NCBI RefSeq assembly: GCF_000834015.1
Contig: NZ_JXQI01000064.1
Coordinates: 47,378-111,377 of the forward strand
Origin: Prevotella pectinovora
Lineage (GTDB): Bacteria > Bacteroidota > Bacteroidia > Bacteroidales > Bacteroidaceae
Length of the DNA: 64,000 nt
Reading direction: 5' to 3'
In this document: in pieces, positions 61,820 to 64,000 of the stretch
Numbering within the stretch: position 1 is the first letter of the stretch
Layout of the letters: each line of letters opens with the position of its first letter
Translations under genes and position numbers: made by a program
The notes under the pieces: model-generated
The model's database searches: none
What the model was told of the DNA's origin: nothing
What the model saw: only the letters and a program-made list of their open reading frames with translations

Positions 61820-62035
61820 ATGGCAAAGAAAGATGTAAACAGATTGAAGATTATGTTGGCAGTAACCAAGCACTCAAACAAGTGGTTGGCAGAAATGTTG
61901 GGTAAAGACCAAGCAACCATTTCTAAATGGTGCACCAACACTTGCCAACCAGACTTGGAAACCTTAATACGGATTTCTGATTTGCTGAAAGTGGATGTAA
62001 ATGATTTGTTGAACAAAGAATGTATCAAAGAATGA
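61820..62035 (+). CDS. XRE family helix-turn-helix protein (short)
   Basis: A 71-residue DNA-binding protein, almost all a Cro/C1-type helix-turn-helix: NRLKIMLAVTKHSNKWLAEM and LGKDQATISKWCTNTCQPDL, with TISKW in the recognition helix. It is the type of tiny XRE protein that accompanies AlbA_2 genes. Its stop overlaps the AlbA_2 start as ATGA (62032-62035), so the two are coupled in translation. At 9.7-11.6 kb the XRE gene lies after, not before, the AlbA_2 gene, and the two XRE proteins are not close in sequence. Confidence 0.88.
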   Translation: MAKKDVNRLKIMLAVTKHSNKWLAEMLGKDQATISKWCTNTCQPDLETLIRISDLLKVDVNDLLNKECIKE

Positions 62036-63633
62036 TGAACGATATATTGAAACAGATAAAGGCTGGCGAGGTGTCGGGGGTGCAGTTCAAGGAACGCATT
62101 CTCGACAAATATGATATTGCCTGCGAGTTAGTGGCGTTCAGTAATTCACATGGTGGCAAGTTGGTAGTTGGTATAAAGGATAAGACCGGAGAAACCAATG
62201 CCTTGTCGTATTCTGAGGTACAAGAAACAACCAACTTGTTGAGTGACATTGCTTCAGAAAACGTAGTGCCATCCATTCTGATAAAGATAGATACTATAGA
62301 AGTTGAGGATGGCAACTTGGTTATTGCTACTGTGAAGGAAGGACTCAACAAGCCTTATCATGACAACAAGGGAATCGTATGGGTGAAGAATGGTGCCGAC
62401 AAGCGTAAAGTGTTCGATAATGCTGAACTTGCAGAAATGATGACCGACTGCGGTAGTTTTGCTCCAGACGAGGCTGGTGTTAGGGATGCAACTGTCAATG
62501 ACCTTGATGCAACGACGATCAAGCAGTTTCTTGGCAACCGTTTTGAAAGAGTTTTGGAGAAGAAAGGCTTGACAGGTGACGCTTTTAATGAAGCATCACT
62601 TGATATGATTTGCTCTGCCATAGCTAAGGGACATGACTGTGAGAAGATACTTCGCAATCTGCGATTTATCCGTCCCGATGGCACACTGACCGTTGCTGCC
62701 ATGCTTCTGTTTGGCAAATATACCCAACGCTGGATGCCAATGATGACAGCCAAGTGTATCTGTTTTGCTGGCAACAGTGTTGGCAGCAAGGTGTTCCGTG
62801 ACAAGGTGAATGATGCAGATATGGAGGGGAATCTGCTTCATCAATATGACACTATCATGGATTTCTTCACTCGTAACCTACATAATGTGCAGGTGGGAGA
62901 TGAATTCAACAGCATGGGTAAGTTGGAAATACCTTATACAAGCTTGGTTGAGTTCACTGTAAACAGCCTTGTACACCGTTCGTTGAACATGAAAGCCCCT
63001 GTTCGCATTTTCATTTTCGACAATCGTGTGGAGATTCACAGTCCAGGTGTATTGCCTAACGGACTCACTATTGATGACATCAAGGCAGGAACTTCCATGC
63101 CTCGCAATATGTTTCTTTTTAACAATGCTATATACTTGCTGCCATACACTGGTGTAGGTAGCGGCATCACTCGTGCTCTGGACGAAGACATCAATGTCAC
63201 ATTTATGAATAATAACAAGGCACAGGAATTTGTCATCACGGTTTGGAGAGGAGAAAGTAACCAAGTCGGTAACGAAGTCCATGAAAAAAGTACCCAAGTC
63301 GAAGACCATGACACTGGACTTAGACACTCTGACACTGACTTAGCCACCGACCATGACACTTTTGCCGAAGACCATGACACTATACATAGTTACCATGACA
63401 CTAACCATGACACTAAAAGAGTGCCATTGACGAATAAACAGAAGGATATAGTAAACTTCTGTAGCGTGCCAAGAACAAGTAGGGAAATTTTGGAAAGAGC
63501 CGGTGTTGTCTATCATACAAAAAATATAGCCAAATACATCACCTCCCTTGTTGCAGCAGGATATTTGCAGATGACTAATCCAGATAATCCTACAGCAAGT
63601 AATCAAAAATACAAGAAAGTAAACAAAAGATAA
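62032..63633 (+). CDS. AlbA_2 (Schlafen-type) DNA-binding / GHKL-like ATPase protein with HDT-repeat linker
   Basis: A 533-residue protein with the same plan as 9714-11279. Residues about 10-130 are AlbA_2 (EVSGVQFKERILDKYDIACE, AFSNSHGGKLVVGIKDKTGE, NKGIVWVKNGADKR). Residues about 200-410 are the ATP-binding half (SLVEFTVNSLVHRSLNMKAP with the conserved Asn, then TGVGSGITRALDED). Residues about 425-462 hold repeated His-Asp-Thr units (EDHDTGL, TDHDTF, EDHDTIH, YHDTNHDT) coded by cores of CCATGACACT spaced mostly 21 bp. A winged helix closes the protein (TSREILERAGVVYHTKNIAK). The start is chosen for the ATGA overlap with the XRE gene; 62020 and 62035 are alternatives. An IS982 element begins 24 bp after its stop codon. 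Function unknown. Confidence 0.85.
   Translation: MMNDILKQIKAGEVSGVQFKERILDKYDIACELVAFSNSHGGKLVVGIKDKTGETNALSYSEVQETTNLLSDIASENVVPSILIKIDTIEVEDGNLVIATVKEGLNKPYHDNKGIVWVKNGADKRKVFDNAELAEMMTDCGSFAPDEAGVRDATVNDLDATTIKQFLGNRFERVLEKKGLTGDAFNEASLDMICSAIAKGHDCEKILRNLRFIRPDGTLTVAAMLLFGKYTQRWMPMMTAKCICFAGNSVGSKVFRDKVNDADMEGNLLHQYDTIMDFFTRNLHNVQVGDEFNSMGKLEIPYTSLVEFTVNSLVHRSLNMKAPVRIFIFDNRVEIHSPGVLPNGLTIDDIKAGTSMPRNMFLFNNAIYLLPYTGVGSGITRALDEDINVTFMNNNKAQEFVITVWRGESNQVGNEVHEKSTQVEDHDTGLRHSDTDLATDHDTFAEDHDTIHSYHDTNHDTKRVPLTNKQKDIVNFCSVPRTSREILERAGVVYHTKNIAKYITSLVAAGYLQMTNPDNPTASNQKYKKVNKR
63305..63414 (+). repeat. Phased repeat array inside the second AlbA_2 gene (core CCATGACACT)
   Basis: TGACACT starts at 63309, 63330, 63354, 63375, 63396 and 63408: steps of 21, 24, 21, 21 and 12 bp. 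Five of the six have the full CCATGACACT; the copy at 63330 reads TCTGACACT. A related AGACACT lies at 63322. The His-Asp-Thr codons are CAT-GAC-ACT every time, while the spacers differ. It takes the same place in the protein as the 21-bp array at 10983-11098. Confidence 0.9.
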
Positions 63634-63657
63634 GAAGCGTATGGATTCATTATTTCT

Positions 63658-64000
63658 ACCTGTTGGCGGAATTAATTTAGTGCATACTTAATTCTGCCAA
63701 TGGGCTTGTCGTTAATGAAGTTTACGTATTGCAGAATGGTAAGTGCACTAATTTTGCCAATGATTCTGGCAAACAAACCATTCGTTATTTTCGCGTAGTT
63801 CCTGATGACCAGGAACTGGTCTGTAAGTTGAGAGAATATTGTCTCAATCCTCTTTCTTGCCTTTGCAAACGGGATGAATGTCGGTTTCCAGTCCTTTTGG
63901 TTGAGCCGATACGGACACTCCAGTCTTATGTGTGCGGTTTCGAACAAGTCAAGCTGTACGTCAGCTCCAATATACCCTTTGTCACCATAGATGCTACAGT
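63658..64000 (-). mobile_element. IS982 family insertion sequence, runs out of the window
   Basis: The end reads ACCTGTTGGCGGAATTAATT, the same terminal repeat as at 9661 and 3367-3838. The transposase gene runs inward on the minus strand. Only about 343 bp are visible; the other end lies past base 64000. Confidence 0.85.
63672..64000 (-). CDS. IS982 family transposase, C-terminal part
   Basis: About 108 C-terminal residues are visible. CSIYGDKGYIGADVQLDLFE holds the conserved Asp of the DDE domain (Gly-Asp-Lys-Gly-Tyr), and RKRIETIFSQLTDQFLVIRN contains the catalytic Glu. The end GKISALTILQYVNFINDKPI and GRIKYALN is the usual IS982 tail. The frame is open to the window edge and without defect in the visible part. 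It lies right behind the AlbA_2 gene. Confidence 0.9.
   Translation of the reverse strand, partial: CSIYGDKGYIGADVQLDLFETAHIRLECPYRLNQKDWKPTFIPFAKARKRIETIFSQLTDQFLVIRNYAKITNGLFARIIGKISALTILQYVNFINDKPIGRIKYALN

Noticed and set aside
61633..62028. 131-codon minus-strand frame opposite the XRE gene
   Set aside because: Shadow of a clear helix-turn-helix gene whose stop overlaps the next start.

Overview
The window looks like chromosomal DNA of a Bacteroidota species, most likely Prevotellaceae (Prevotella or Segatella type). The evidence is direct: promoters of the TTG-N19-TAnnTTTG kind recur in front of genes, a lipoprotein carries the Cys-Ser-Ser-Asp-Asp-Asp export signal followed by BACON-like repeats, glycine decarboxylase is split into two subunits, DUF4369 and BspA-type LRR proteins are present, and the insertion sequences are of IS982 and ISAon1 type. 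The genus is inference. No rRNA, tRNA, CRISPR or phage genes were seen; one tmRNA gene is present.

Layout. 0-8.3 kb is an exopolysaccharide-type block on the minus strand: a BACON lipoprotein, a BspA-like LRR protein that has lost its start, a frameshifted WecA-like phosphosugar transferase, an initiating sugar transferase and a partial SLBB export protein. It is broken up by an ISAon1-type element (5778-6873) and by an IS982-derived miniature element with a second repeat nested in it (3367-3838). 8.3-12.2 kb is a mobile-DNA scar: repeat debris, a decayed IS982 transposase, an AlbA_2/GHKL ATPase gene with an XRE gene behind it, then ssrA (tmRNA). 12.2-24 kb holds an AlkD-like glycosylase, two Rpn-family nucleases, a flavodiiron protein, a porin, two GH28 pectinases, an intact WecA-like gene, a DUF308 membrane protein and a rubredoxin. 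24-35 kb holds a sodium:solute symporter, mfd, a dolichol-phosphate-mannose-synthase-like GT2, plsC, a DUF1846 protein, queF with a queuosine-precursor transporter, and a TPR protein. 35.3-42 kb is a complete glycine cleavage cluster (lplA, gcvT, gcvH, gcvPA, gcvPB, lpd). 42-46 kb holds kdsC, a DUF2520 protein, a nitroreductase, a RhuM remnant, an exonuclease and comF. 46-52 kb holds an STN-domain esterase and a 1378-residue multi-module glycoside hydrolase. 52-61.4 kb is housekeeping: a phosphatase, a metallophosphoesterase, pyrC, a DUF4369 lipoprotein, divIC and dnaX, ending in an outer-membrane receptor that lacks its N-terminus. 61.8-64 kb repeats the theme of 9.7-11.6 kb: an XRE gene plus an AlbA_2 ATPase, directly beside an IS982 element.

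The most striking signal is shared by the two AlbA_2/XRE loci, 52 kb apart. In each, the stretch between the ATPase domain and the C-terminal winged helix is coded by a phased array: a conserved core of about 10 bp (AGTTCGGARA in one, CCATGACACT in the other), repeated every 21 bp with diverged spacers. Identical codons in the cores suggest selection on, or copying of, the DNA itself. A two-copy relic of the first array with the same 21-bp spacing lies 1 kb upstream of its gene. This could be a self-embedded binding-site array or a diversifying module.

A second regulatory signal is a perfect consensus promoter ahead of ssrA, flanked on both sides by pairs of TGTCCACA repeats 11 bp apart. The window also carries a family of about 185-bp palindromic miniature elements and short-repeat arrays at two convergent gene junctions.
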